Of a stretch of 42,753 nucleotides of DNA, positions 15,873-24,321 are shown piece by piece. The DNA lies in the NCBI GenBank assembly GCA_947478685.1, contig CANJWO010000011.1:1-42753 (forward strand). Direction: 5' to 3'. A model generated the notes under the pieces. It was given only the letters and a program-made list of their open reading frames with translations, made no database searches and was not told the DNA's origin. Source of the stretch: Chlamydiota bacterium. GTDB lineage: Bacteria > Chlamydiota > Chlamydiia > Chlamydiales > 2-12-FULL-49-11. The position numbers were made by a program, and so were the translations under genes. Position 1 is the first letter of the stretch. The number at the start of each line of letters is the position of its first letter.

Positions 15873-18008
15873 TTAGGTCAACTGAATCCTACCAAGTGGT
15901 TGGATGCGAATTTCAGGGACAACTTCTTGGTAAGAAATGACCCCATAATCGGGAAATTCACCCTCAATTAGCTTTCTAACAAAACGACGGACGTCCATAG
16001 CGGTAATGACAATAGGGGAGAGGCCGCCTGGAGGAGTCGGTTTAACGGTATTTCGAATTGCTTGAAGTATAAGTTGTACTGAATCAGGATCTAATCCGAG
16101 ATATGATCCGGCGGAAGTCTGCTTGATAGCACCTCTGACAATATCTTCAATTTCAGGATCTAATAGATAGACAGGGAGAACAGTTTGTCCTTTGGAGTAC
16201 TTATAGCTGATAAAGCGCTTGAGGGAGGATCTAATATATTCGGTTAAAAGGACGGTATCTTTTTCTGTTTGGGCCCATTCGCTGAGTGATTCTAATATAG
16301 TTCTTAAGTCCTTTATCGAAACTTGCTCTTGGATAAGACGTTTGAATATTTCTGTAAGTCTTTGAAGAGGTACGAGTCTTGTCACTTCCTTAACCAGGTC
16401 GGGGAACGATTTTTCAATGAACTCTAAGATACCTCTAACTTCTTGGATACCAATAAATTCACTAGCATATTGTCTGTAGAAATAAGAGAGGTGCAGAATC
16501 ACAACATCGAGCGGTTCCCAGTATTTGATGTTAGATTTATCTAGGATGGCCTTATATTTTTTATCGACCCAAAAGGAGGCCTGACTCATGATATTTTTTG
16601 TTTGGGTAGATGGTATATTGTACCGTCTTAAGTTCTCTTCCGTCTCATTGGTTAAGACATGATCTCGAATGATACGGCCTCTAGTTAGAGGGACCTCATT
16701 CAGATAGATGCAATAATCATCTGCTTCTAATTGAGGGGCATCCGTTCTAACATGGACTCCAGGAAATCTAACTCCTAAATCTTGATAGAGAGCGTAACGC
16801 ATCTTAGGAATTTTATCTTCGATGAATTTTCCCCCCTCGCGATCCTTTTTAATTAAATCGGCTAGGAAAGAACCAACTTCTAGGATAACAGGAAGTGTTA
16901 ACGCATAATCATCTCCACCGCCCCTAATAACGGCGCTACCATCGGGTCCCGTCTCAATTACGGCAGAGCCACCAGCTCCAGCAGCCGCTGCTGCGAGCAA
17001 TTTTCTTTGTTTAAATATGCCATTTATGCCTAAGGCGGCCAAAGTTAATGAAATGCATAAAAATAGTGTGCTAGGGAAAGATTTAACAAGGGCTAGGAGA
17101 AAGGTGATTCCTGCAGCAATTAGGATAGCTTTTGGCTGGGCCAAAATCTGAGTGGAGATATCTCTACCGAGGTTTGCGTCCTCTTTATCACTAGAGACCC
17201 TGGTCGTTATGATACCGGCAGTAAGTGAGATTAAAAGGGAAGGTACTTGGGAGACAAGTCCGCTACCAATTGATAAAAGTGTGTAAGTTTTAGCAGCTTG
17301 CATGGCGGTCATGCCATGCATCATCATTCCGATAATTAGACCACCAACAATGTTGATAACAGCGATCACAATACCAGCGATAACGTCCCCTTTGACGAAC
17401 TTCATCGCGCCATCCATAGCTCCATAGAGTTGGCTCTCTTTTTGGAGGGCAAGTCTAAGTTGTCTAGCTTGAGTAGCATCAATAATTCCAGAGCGCATAT
17501 CGGCATCGATACTCATTTGCTTACCAGGCATCGCGTCCAAGGTAAAACGGGCAGCAACTTCAGCAACCCTCTCAGCACCCTTCGTAACAACGATAAACTG
17601 TACAATAGTAATAATTAAGAAGACCACGCCGCCAACGACAAAACTTCCAGCTACAACAACGTTACCGAAGGCGTAGATGATATCTCCGGCGTTGGCATAG
17701 AGGAGAATACGTTTTGTTGCAGAGATTTCAATACCCAATCTAAACAGAGTCGTAATCAAAAGGATTGAGGGGAAAACAGAGAGGTGGACCGCTTTTGAAA
17801 TATAGAGGGCTACCATTAAAAGTGAGAGGGAGACAGTCAGGTTGACTGCAATAAAGGCATCGATGATAGAGGGGGGGACAGGGACAACGATCATCATAAT
17901 AATGATGATCACGAAAAGGGCTAAGACAATATCGCTCGACTGATTAATCATATTGAGCATCTTAGAGCCGCCAAGAAATCCCGTAAATCTTTGTAGGTAC
18001 TTATTCAT
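15873..18008 (-). CDS. sctV: Type III secretion export gate protein SctV (CdsV/LcrD)
   Basis: A 711-residue inner-membrane export gate component of the FlhA/SctV family. The N-terminal half has about eight transmembrane helices with the FHIPEP signature region (FPSILLITTLFRLGIEISAT; RFTLDAMPGKQMSIDADMRSG). The C-terminal cytosolic domain (from about residue 360) forms the nonameric ring that receives chaperone-effector complexes. A glycine/alanine-rich linker (AAAAAGAGGSA) joins the two. It overlaps sctU by 4 nt (ATGA), so the two are translationally coupled. Confidence 0.96.
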   Translation of the reverse strand: MNKYLQRFTGFLGGSKMLNMINQSSDIVLALFVIIIIMMIVVPVPPSIIDAFIAVNLTVSLSLLMVALYISKAVHLSVFPSILLITTLFRLGIEISATKRILLYANAGDIIYAFGNVVVAGSFVVGGVVFLIITIVQFIVVTKGAERVAEVAARFTLDAMPGKQMSIDADMRSGIIDATQARQLRLALQKESQLYGAMDGAMKFVKGDVIAGIVIAVINIVGGLIIGMMMHGMTAMQAAKTYTLLSIGSGLVSQVPSLLISLTAGIITTRVSSDKEDANLGRDISTQILAQPKAILIAAGITFLLALVKSFPSTLFLCISLTLAALGINGIFKQRKLLAAAAAGAGGSAVIETGPDGSAVIRGGGDDYALTLPVILEVGSFLADLIKKDREGGKFIEDKIPKMRYALYQDLGVRFPGVHVRTDAPQLEADDYCIYLNEVPLTRGRIIRDHVLTNETEENLRRYNIPSTQTKNIMSQASFWVDKKYKAILDKSNIKYWEPLDVVILHLSYFYRQYASEFIGIQEVRGILEFIEKSFPDLVKEVTRLVPLQRLTEIFKRLIQEQVSIKDLRTILESLSEWAQTEKDTVLLTEYIRSSLKRFISYKYSKGQTVLPVYLLDPEIEDIVRGAIKQTSAGSYLGLDPDSVQLILQAIRNTVKPTPPGGLSPIVITAMDVRRFVRKLIEGEFPDYGVISYQEVVPEIRIQPLGRIQLT

Positions 18009-19096
18009 TGATTAAATAGCTCCAATATATTTCCTTCCTCTTTCTCTTCTTTTTCTTCTTCGAGTTTTGCTACCCATTTTAATATCTCAGCCACAGCTTC
18101 ATAAGTCTCTTCTGGGATATATCCACCAACACTTGATTTATAATAGAGTAGGTGTGCTAAATCCACATTTCTCATAATCGGTATATTATTATCCAGGCCA
18201 ACTTTTATGATCTGCTCAGCCACAAGATCAAGTCCCATAGTGACAACTTTTGGTGCAGGCTCATCTATTGCATTATACTCAATTGCAATTGCAATGTGAG
18301 TTGGATTGGTAATAATTGTCTTTGCCCTTTTTGCTGAAGCTGGCCCTTCTTGATAAGCAATCTCTTGTGCAATTTGTCTCCGCTTACCTTTAATGTGTGG
18401 GTCACCTTCGGAATCTTTATACTCTTGCTTAACTTCGAACTTTTCCATTTTCATCTCTTTTGCGAAGTTCTTTTTTTGAAAAACAAGATCGAATACAGCA
18501 ATCACTATAAAGAAAATCCCCACCCTCAAAACAACTTGCTTTAAGAATGTAGCGAAAACAATTGTACTTAAGAGGACGGATTGACCACAAGTGGCAATAA
18601 TATTTGGAAGGCTATCATTCACAACAGTGTAGATTAAAAACATCGCGCCAGAGATCTTAAAGATCGATTTTAGTAATTCAATGAACGTTTTTACCTTGAA
18701 GATGTTTTTAATGTTCGATACAGGATTCATCCGTTTTATATCGGGCTTCATCGATTCTAGAGAAAAAAGAGGTCCAATTATCAAAAAATTAACTATGACA
18801 CCAACGCCAGCTACAAGAGCCATCAACGGAACAGAAGTAGAAAAAATAACCTGGATAGCGGCAACCATAAGAGGGCCTATCCGATTTTCAAAATCGGGTG
18901 ACACTGCCACGCTTTTAAAAAGGGTGATGGTAAAATTTGCAAGAGTTTCATAAATTTGTGATGAAAGGGCAAGAGCTGCTGAAATTGATATAATAAAAGT
19001 GAATGCAGCAGGAAAATCCTGTGATTTAGCAACCTGCCCCTTTTTTCTCGCATCCCGAATCTTCTTAGGGGTCGCCTTCTCTGATTTTTCTGCCAT
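18005..19096 (-). CDS. sctU: Type III secretion switch protein SctU (CdsU/YscU)
   Basis: A 363-residue inner-membrane substrate-specificity switch. Four transmembrane helices occupy about residues 30-215. The cytosolic domain carries the autocleavage motif NPTH (N264-P265-T266-H267). A lysine-rich N-terminus (MAEKSEKATPKKIRDARKKG) is standard. It leads the sctU-sctV-copN-chaperone-malQ unit. Two hairpins lie in its leader (see entry) and the ribosome-binding site is weak, so the start is less certain than the identity. Confidence 0.96.
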   Translation of the reverse strand: MAEKSEKATPKKIRDARKKGQVAKSQDFPAAFTFIISISAALALSSQIYETLANFTITLFKSVAVSPDFENRIGPLMVAAIQVIFSTSVPLMALVAGVGVIVNFLIIGPLFSLESMKPDIKRMNPVSNIKNIFKVKTFIELLKSIFKISGAMFLIYTVVNDSLPNIIATCGQSVLLSTIVFATFLKQVVLRVGIFFIVIAVFDLVFQKKNFAKEMKMEKFEVKQEYKDSEGDPHIKGKRRQIAQEIAYQEGPASAKRAKTIITNPTHIAIAIEYNAIDEPAPKVVTMGLDLVAEQIIKVGLDNNIPIMRNVDLAHLLYYKSSVGGYIPEETYEAVAEILKWVAKLEEEKEEKEEGNILELFNQ

Positions 19097-19105
19097 ATCA
19101 TCACT

Positions 19106-19142
19106 CTGGAGTTACACTCCAGAAAACCCCTTGTTATAGGGG
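19106..19142 (-). promoter_or_regulatory. Two tandem hairpins in the sctU leader
   Basis: CTGGAGT-TAC-ACTCCAG (19106-19122) and CCCCT-6nt-AGGGG (19127-19142), both perfect. On the minus-strand mRNA they lie immediately upstream of the sctU start at 19096, and the GGAG that could serve as a ribosome-binding site is inside the first stem. This arrangement could regulate T3SS translation; it could also be the terminator-like remnant of something upstream. Confidence 0.4.
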
Positions 19143-19238
19143 CTCCCAGTTCCAAATTAGCACATTAAAGCGTTACAAGAAAGGGCTATTTATTATGGTT
19201 TAAGGCTTTTTACGGAGATTTTGTCTGTAAGGGGGTAG

Positions 19239-19322
19239 TCAATATTTAGGTCCGAGCAATGCAACAACGGGATGTGAATGCAAATACCGTTCAATTTCAG
19301 CAGTAAACGTAGGGCGTTTCAT
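19239..19322 (-). pseudogene. N-terminal remnant of an AAA_14/DUF4143-type ATPase
   Basis: An ATG-initiated 27-codon frame encodes MKRPTFTAEIERYL, then HPVVALLGPKY and a stop. In the AAA_14/DUF4143 family the N-terminus runs through a VVxLLGPRQxGKTT Walker A. Here the frame stops exactly where the P-loop should continue. No continuation is seen in the following 140 nt. A perfect 16-bp palindrome lies just upstream of its ATG. I infer a truncated accessory gene. Confidence 0.5.
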
Positions 19323-19325
19323 GAT

Positions 19326-19370
19326 TCTTCCTTGAATATTCAAACTTAACCTTAGAATATTCAAGGAAGA
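19326..19370. repeat. Perfect 16-bp inverted repeat
   Basis: TCTTCCTTGAATATTC (19326-19341) and its exact reverse complement (19355-19370), 13-nt loop. On the plus strand it is followed by TTTTATCT, so it could terminate transcription. On the minus strand it directly precedes the ATG of the ATPase remnant and could be an operator. Confidence 0.75.
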
Positions 19371-19409
19371 TTTTATCTAAAACGAGTTTTTTTTAAGAAG
19401 TTTCGTGAT

Positions 19410-19514
19410 GACAAAATAGGATTGCGGTGAGAAGCTCGAAGCCAGTGTGTTTACACGGCGAGGCGACGAAACGCGATAATTTATCAGCAAAGCTGATAAA
19501 TGTCCTATAAAGTC
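19410..19514. repeat. Palindromic repeat family C, full copy
   Basis: About 105 bp flanked by GACAAAATAGGA and the reverse complement of GACTTTATAGGA. The core contains GTGTGTTTACAC and GGCGAGGCGACG, similar in layout to the apex of family B. The right half has a perfect hairpin ATTTATCAGC-AAA-GCTGATAAAT (19479-19501). The element ends 4 nt from the ychF stop codon. A second, partial copy opens the window. Confidence 0.6.
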
Positions 19515-19518
19515 AGCA

Positions 19519-20613
19519 TTAGTTGTGGAAGAAGAGGACTATGTCGTCGCCTTGCATGGTGTAGATTTTACCTTCGATGCGGGCTTTGCCTGCCTCTTTA
19601 GCGCCATTACGGCCGTTGTAGGTGAGGAAATCATCGTAGGAGACGACTTCGGCTCTAATGAAGCCTTTTTGAATGTCAGTGTGGATTTTTCCGGCAGCTT
19701 CGGGAGCAGAGGCGCCTTTGTGGACTGTCCAGGCTCGTACTTCTTTTTCGCCGGCGGTGTAGAAGGTGATGAGGCCAAGGGTTGCGAAGGAGGCTCTAAT
19801 TAGACTGTCGAGACCTTTCTCTTTAACGCCATAGCTTTCTAGGTACTCTTTTTCTTCTTCGGGACTTAGGCCAGCGACATCCTCTTCAAGTTTTGCACAA
19901 ATAGTTACGATGGGTGCCCCCTCTTTTTTGGCAAACTCGCGTACTTTTTTTACGTGCTCATTTTCCATCGAAGGGAGCTCTTTTTCACTTACATTGGCAC
20001 AGTAGACAATCGGTTTGGATGTAAGGAAATTGAAATTTTTTAGACCTTCTCTCTCTTCTGGAGTGAGAACAAGTGATCTAATTGGAAGAGAGTTGTTTAA
20101 TTGGGTGATAGCTTTATCAAGAGCATCGAGGGAAGCAGGGCGCTCTTTTTGTCCTTTGGTGCTTTTTTCTAATTTGATTTTAATTTTCTCTGCCATGTCG
20201 AGGTCGGCTAGGATCAATTCCAAATTAATCACTTCAATGTCGTCAATGGGGTCGATTTTTCCCTCTACGTGAATGATATCATCGTTGTCAAAGCATCTGA
20301 CCAGGTGGACGATAAGATCTGTATCCCGTATATTTGTAAGAAATTGATTTCCAAGGCCTTGACCCTGGGATGCTCCTTTTACTAGACCTGCTATGTCGAC
20401 AAAAGAGATGGTAGCGGGGATTATTTTTTGTGCTTTTGAAATTCTAGAGAGTTCGAACAATCTAGGGTCTGGGACGTCTACTATACCGACATTTGGATCA
20501 ATTGTGCAGAAGGGAAAATTATTTGCGGCAATCATCTGTTTAGTTAGGGCATTAAAAAGCGTCGATTTACCTACGTTTGGAAGTCCTACGATCCCGCAAG
20601 ATAAGTTTGCCAT
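19519..20613 (-). CDS. ychF: Redox-regulated/ribosome-associated ATPase YchF (OLA1 family)
   Basis: A 364-residue Obg-family P-loop protein that prefers ATP. G1 is GLPNVGKST (residues 10-18), G3 region DIAGLVKGAS, and the specificity loop NVSEKE replaces NKxD, as in YchF. A C-terminal TGS domain (ITFYTAGEKEVRAWTVHKG) follows. It starts at the last base of the truB stop, showing coupling. Last gene of the rpsA-nusA-infB-rbfA-truB run; its final 200 nt are C-rich. In Chlamydia ribF separates it from truB, but not here. Confidence 0.96.
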   Translation of the reverse strand: MANLSCGIVGLPNVGKSTLFNALTKQMIAANNFPFCTIDPNVGIVDVPDPRLFELSRISKAQKIIPATISFVDIAGLVKGASQGQGLGNQFLTNIRDTDLIVHLVRCFDNDDIIHVEGKIDPIDDIEVINLELILADLDMAEKIKIKLEKSTKGQKERPASLDALDKAITQLNNSLPIRSLVLTPEEREGLKNFNFLTSKPIVYCANVSEKELPSMENEHVKKVREFAKKEGAPIVTICAKLEEDVAGLSPEEEKEYLESYGVKEKGLDSLIRASFATLGLITFYTAGEKEVRAWTVHKGASAPEAAGKIHTDIQKGFIRAEVVSYDDFLTYNGRNGAKEAGKARIEGKIYTMQGDDIVLFFHN

Positions 20614-21293
20614 TAGGTTATCCTCAGTAGATTAGAAATATTTTCAGGATTGATTTCTTCAAGTGGGGTACATTCGTTTAAGTTAAACGGACCTGATCTG
20701 ATTCGAGTAAGCTCATAGACAAGGGCCCCTGTTTTTAAAAGAAGACCTAAATCATGAGCAATTGAGCGGACATATGTTCCACTTGAGCATTCAATTGAGA
20801 GCTTAAGATAGGGGTAATCATAGGAGATAACTTTTGTAGAAACTTCTAATTCAACCGGTTTTCTTTCTACTACAATCCCTTTTCTAGCAAGGTCACAAAG
20901 TTTATGGCCGTCTATTTTTTTTGCAGAAAACATGGGAGGGATTTGAGAGATCTTCCCTTGAAAATTTGTTAGCGCAGCTTGAATATCTTCGAGAGTGGGG
21001 ATTTTAGATGAGACTTCGGTAACAATTCCTTGGATATCATAAGTATCAGAAACTTTTCCTAGCAATAGAGTAGTTTCGTATCCCTTGCTATGACCTATTA
21101 AAAGGGGGGTCTTTTTCGTATAATTAGAGCCAATTAGCATCACCATGACACCTGTTGCTAACGGGTCTAGAGTGCCAGCATGGCCAATTTTTCTTACGCC
21201 CGTAATTTTGCGAAGAACATGGACCAAATAAAACGAAGTTTTATCTTTGGGCTTATCAACAAGTAGGATCCCTTCTTTAATCATTGTCAGCAT
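20613..21293 (-). CDS. truB: tRNA pseudouridine(55) synthase TruB
   Basis: Makes pseudouridine 55 in the T arm of tRNA. A 226-residue short TruB: GILLVDKPKDKTSF, the catalytic GHAGTLDPLATGVMVMLIG loop (first D), QIPPMFSAKKIDGHKL and CSSGTYVRSIAHDLG. The usual C-terminal PUA-like extension is absent or minimal. An internal ATG three codons in (21284) is an alternative start; neither has a clear ribosome-binding site. It is separated from rbfA by a large inverted repeat. Confidence 0.95.
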   Translation of the reverse strand: MLTMIKEGILLVDKPKDKTSFYLVHVLRKITGVRKIGHAGTLDPLATGVMVMLIGSNYTKKTPLLIGHSKGYETTLLLGKVSDTYDIQGIVTEVSSKIPTLEDIQAALTNFQGKISQIPPMFSAKKIDGHKLCDLARKGIVVERKPVELEVSTKVISYDYPYLKLSIECSSGTYVRSIAHDLGLLLKTGALVYELTRIRSGPFNLNECTPLEEINPENISNLLRIT

Positions 21294-21323
21294 TCATTTA
21301 GTTTAAAATTAAATTTCTCTCTA

Positions 21324-21463
21324 CTTTGTGTCTTTGTTTCTTCGTGCCTTTGCGTTGAATCTTGGGACAACTTATCATATACAAAGCAGGCTCGGGTCAT
21401 TCTTGTCGTCTATAGATTGCTCCAAAATTCAACGCAAAGGCACGAAGAAACAAAGACACAAAG
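21324..21463. repeat. Perfect 37-bp inverted repeat between rbfA and truB
   Basis: Arms 21324-21360 and 21427-21463 are exact reverse complements over 37 nt, separated by 66 nt. The arm contains TTTGTTTCTTCGTGCCTTTG, a low-complexity G/T/C pattern on one strand. If rbfA and truB are cotranscribed, the mRNA would carry a very strong hairpin here. Confidence 0.9.
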
Positions 21464-21486
21464 AAAATTAATGTTTTTTAAATAAT

Positions 21487-21879
21487 TTATTCTTCTTCTG
21501 TTACAGGCTCATCTTGTGGTACTGGGTCACTTTCAGTTTTGATTTTTTTAAGGAGAGAGTCAATCTTCATATATTTTTCGATAGAGTCATCAATTTTAAA
21601 GGTGAGGACGGGAAAATAGCGAATAGTGATTTTCTTGGAGGCAAGCAGAGCAATGTAGCTTGCCATTTTTTGGAGAATAGAGATGGTTTTCTCTTTCTTC
21701 TCAGGATTATTCTCAATGAGACTAACAAAAACCTTTGCAGACGTAAGGTCGTTACTCGTATCAACTGCTGTTACAGTAATAAGCTCAGGAATGTTACGAT
21801 GCTTCAGATCGTGAAGGATCACTTCCGATAGAACCTCTTTTAACAGGGAGTTAATTTTTTCAATACGTCTGGGCTTCAT
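21487..21879 (-). CDS. rbfA: 30S ribosome-binding factor A
   Basis: A 130-residue KH-like cold-shock factor needed for late 16S rRNA 5'-end maturation. Motifs: INSLLKEVLSEVILHDLKHR, TVTAVDTSNDLTSAKVFVSL and RYFPVLTFKIDDSIEK. The C-terminus is Glu/Pro-rich (PVPQDEPVTEEE). It sits 12 nt after infB in the conserved nusA-infB-rbfA-truB order. Confidence 0.95.
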   Translation of the reverse strand: MKPRRIEKINSLLKEVLSEVILHDLKHRNIPELITVTAVDTSNDLTSAKVFVSLIENNPEKKEKTISILQKMASYIALLASKKITIRYFPVLTFKIDDSIEKYMKIDSLLKKIKTESDPVPQDEPVTEEE

Positions 21880-21891
21880 TAATAACCTTTT

Positions 21892-24309
21892 TTATAATCC
21901 TTGTGCAATGTAGGTGATCTCAAATGCTTTAATGAAATCGCCTTCTTGAATATCTCCGAAACCGTTCAGTACAATTCCGCACTCAAATCCTTTCTTAACC
22001 TCTTTGACGTCCTCTTGGATACGTTTAAGTGAGGCAATTGAGCCTTCCCAAATTTGGGCTTTATTGCGGAATACTTTGACATGGTTAGATCTCTTGATAA
22101 GACCATCTTCAACTTTACAGCCGGCAATGAGTCCTAGTTGTGATGATCTAAATAGTGCAATCACTTGCGCTTCGCCAACTTGTGTTTCAAGTTTAACTTT
22201 GTCAAGAAGTGCTAGCATTTTCAACTTCACTTCATCAACCAAGTGGTAGATGACATCATGAAGCATAATAGTCACTTTATGTTTCTTAACTAAACTCTCT
22301 GCATGACGTTCAACTTTAGTGTGAAATCCGAGGATAATCGCATTAGAAGCTTCTGCCCGCTCAATATCAGATTCAGAAATTTGTCCAACTTCGCAGGAGA
22401 TAAAATTGAGTCTCACTTTTTCAGTAGGAATAGCTAATAATGTCGTTTTAATCGCTTCAATAGAGCCGTCAACGTCTGCTTTAAGAATAATAGTTAATAC
22501 TTTTTGATCCTTCTCAATTGCACGCTGCTGGAAGAGGTTTTCTAAACTCTTACTTTTGCTGTGACGGAGAAGATGATGTTTAGAGGTAGATTTTCTCTCC
22601 TCAACAATTTTTCTTGCCTCTTTCTCTGATGCAACTGAAATAAAATCATTTCCTGCAAAAGGGACACCCGAAAGTCCTGTAACTCGAACAGGAGTTGAAG
22701 GGGGAGCAGATTCAAGTTTTACCCCATGCTCATCGTGCATGGTTTTAATTTTTCCATACTCATGATCAAAGATAACAGCATCGCCAACTCTTAAAGTTCC
22801 GTTTTGAACAAGTAGTGTCGCAGTAGGTCCAAGACCTCTGTGAAGCTCAGCTTCAAGCACAGCTCCTCTAGCTCTTAAGTTCGGATTTGCTTTTAGTTCT
22901 AATACATCGGATTGAATTGCAATCATTTCACCTAAAAGATCAATTCCTTCGCCCGTCTTTGCAGAACAATTGACTGTAATGACAGAACCGCCCCAAGCTT
23001 CAGGAAGTAAATCACGATCTGAAAGTTCACGAAAGATATTATCTGTATTGAAGCCAGGTTTGTCACATTTATTAATCGCAACAATTATAGGTACATTTGC
23101 CTCTTTTGCCTTGTTAATACCTTCGTCTGTTTGAGGTTTGATTCCCTCATCACCAGCAATAACAAGCAGGACAATGTCAGTTACGTTAGCACCACGCTGG
23201 CGAATTGCGCTAAAGGCTTCATGTCCAGGAGTATCTAGGACAGTAAAAGCACCATGCTTTGTTTTGCATTGGAATGCGCCGATATGCTGAGTAATGGCTC
23301 CAGCTTCACCAGAAACTATATTACTCTTTCTAAAACAGTCAATAATACTTGTTTTACCATGGTCGACGTGTCCCATAACTGTAACAACAGGGGGTCTTGT
23401 CTCTAATTTCTCTGGAGAAGACTCTTCGATCTCTTGATCAATAGTCCTTCCAGTAACTTGCATTCGATCAACTTGTGAAGTATCAATTTTGATTTCACAG
23501 CCGAAATCGTGACCAATCAATTCAACGGTAGTAGGATCGGCTAAATCATCATTTATTGTTACTGTAAGTCCTTGTAAAAAGAGCTTTTGAATAACTTCTG
23601 ATGCTTTCAATTTCATCTGAACTGCAAGATCTTTAACGGAAATAGGAAGGGCAACTGAAAGCTCTTTTGGTCTTTGAATAGGTTGTTCTAGTTGATACTT
23701 ATCTTTAAATTTAGAAGGCTTTTTTCGTCTCCAAGAATCGTCATCACCTGAACGCAATCCACTTCTGTCTCGCGCATCAAATACCCTGCTAAAGGCCTGT
23801 TTTTTTGCACCTGGAACAAACGCTTTTTTAGCCTTAACCTCTTCAGGCTCAGGTTCTTTTGTCTTTTTCTTCTCTTCGATTGCAGCGGCTGGTGTAGTCG
23901 TAGAAGCCCCTAGAGTTATTGCAGCGGCAACAACAGGGGGAGCCTCTTTGATAGGTAGTGCTTCCGGAACAATAGCCTTAATAGGCTCTTTAGTAGGTTC
24001 AATTACAGGTTCAGCTGCTTTTGGATTAGGGGGAGCAACAACTATCTCTTCAGCTTTTATAGGTTCGGCCAGAGGTATGCTGGTAAAAGAATTTTTCCGC
24101 GCTTTTCCTACATTTTTCTCACCCTGGACCTGTGTTTGTCCTGATGAAGAAAGGGAATTTGTTGAAGAAGCCTCTACTATTTTTTGGGTAGCGAGAGCCT
24201 TGTTTTTGTCTTCAACTTCTTTTTCTGGATGCTCTTTTTTAAGCTTGTTTTTCTTAAGAATATCTGCAAGCTGAGTATTCTTAATATTGAGTTTTAAATT
24301 TTTCGCCAA
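21892..24309 (-). CDS. infB: Translation initiation factor IF-2
   Basis: An 805-residue GTPase that delivers initiator tRNA. The N-terminal 200 residues are Lys/Glu/Pro/Ala-rich and low-complexity ([20 protein letters not shown]). An IF2-N domain ([20 protein letters not shown]) follows. The G domain has [11 protein letters not shown] (G1), DTPGHEAF (G3) and NKCDKP (G4). Domains II-IV end in a [19 protein letters not shown] region. Located 12 nt downstream of nusA; length is normal for a chlamydia-like organism. Confidence 0.97.
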   Translation of the reverse strand: MAKNLKLNIKNTQLADILKKNKLKKEHPEKEVEDKNKALATQKIVEASSTNSLSSSGQTQVQGEKNVGKARKNSFTSIPLAEPIKAEEIVVAPPNPKAAEPVIEPTKEPIKAIVPEALPIKEAPPVVAAAITLGASTTTPAAAIEEKKKTKEPEPEEVKAKKAFVPGAKKQAFSRVFDARDRSGLRSGDDDSWRRKKPSKFKDKYQLEQPIQRPKELSVALPISVKDLAVQMKLKASEVIQKLFLQGLTVTINDDLADPTTVELIGHDFGCEIKIDTSQVDRMQVTGRTIDQEIEESSPEKLETRPPVVTVMGHVDHGKTSIIDCFRKSNIVSGEAGAITQHIGAFQCKTKHGAFTVLDTPGHEAFSAIRQRGANVTDIVLLVIAGDEGIKPQTDEGINKAKEANVPIIVAINKCDKPGFNTDNIFRELSDRDLLPEAWGGSVITVNCSAKTGEGIDLLGEMIAIQSDVLELKANPNLRARGAVLEAELHRGLGPTATLLVQNGTLRVGDAVIFDHEYGKIKTMHDEHGVKLESAPPSTPVRVTGLSGVPFAGNDFISVASEKEARKIVEERKSTSKHHLLRHSKSKSLENLFQQRAIEKDQKVLTIILKADVDGSIEAIKTTLLAIPTEKVRLNFISCEVGQISESDIERAEASNAIILGFHTKVERHAESLVKKHKVTIMLHDVIYHLVDEVKLKMLALLDKVKLETQVGEAQVIALFRSSQLGLIAGCKVEDGLIKRSNHVKVFRNKAQIWEGSIASLKRIQEDVKEVKKGFECGIVLNGFGDIQEGDFIKAFEITYIAQGL

Positions 24310-24321
24310 TCGTAAATTACC

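Noticed and set aside
19525-19803. Open frames on both strands over the ychF 3' end
   Set aside because: Again a by-product of C-rich codons; ychF itself is unmistakable.
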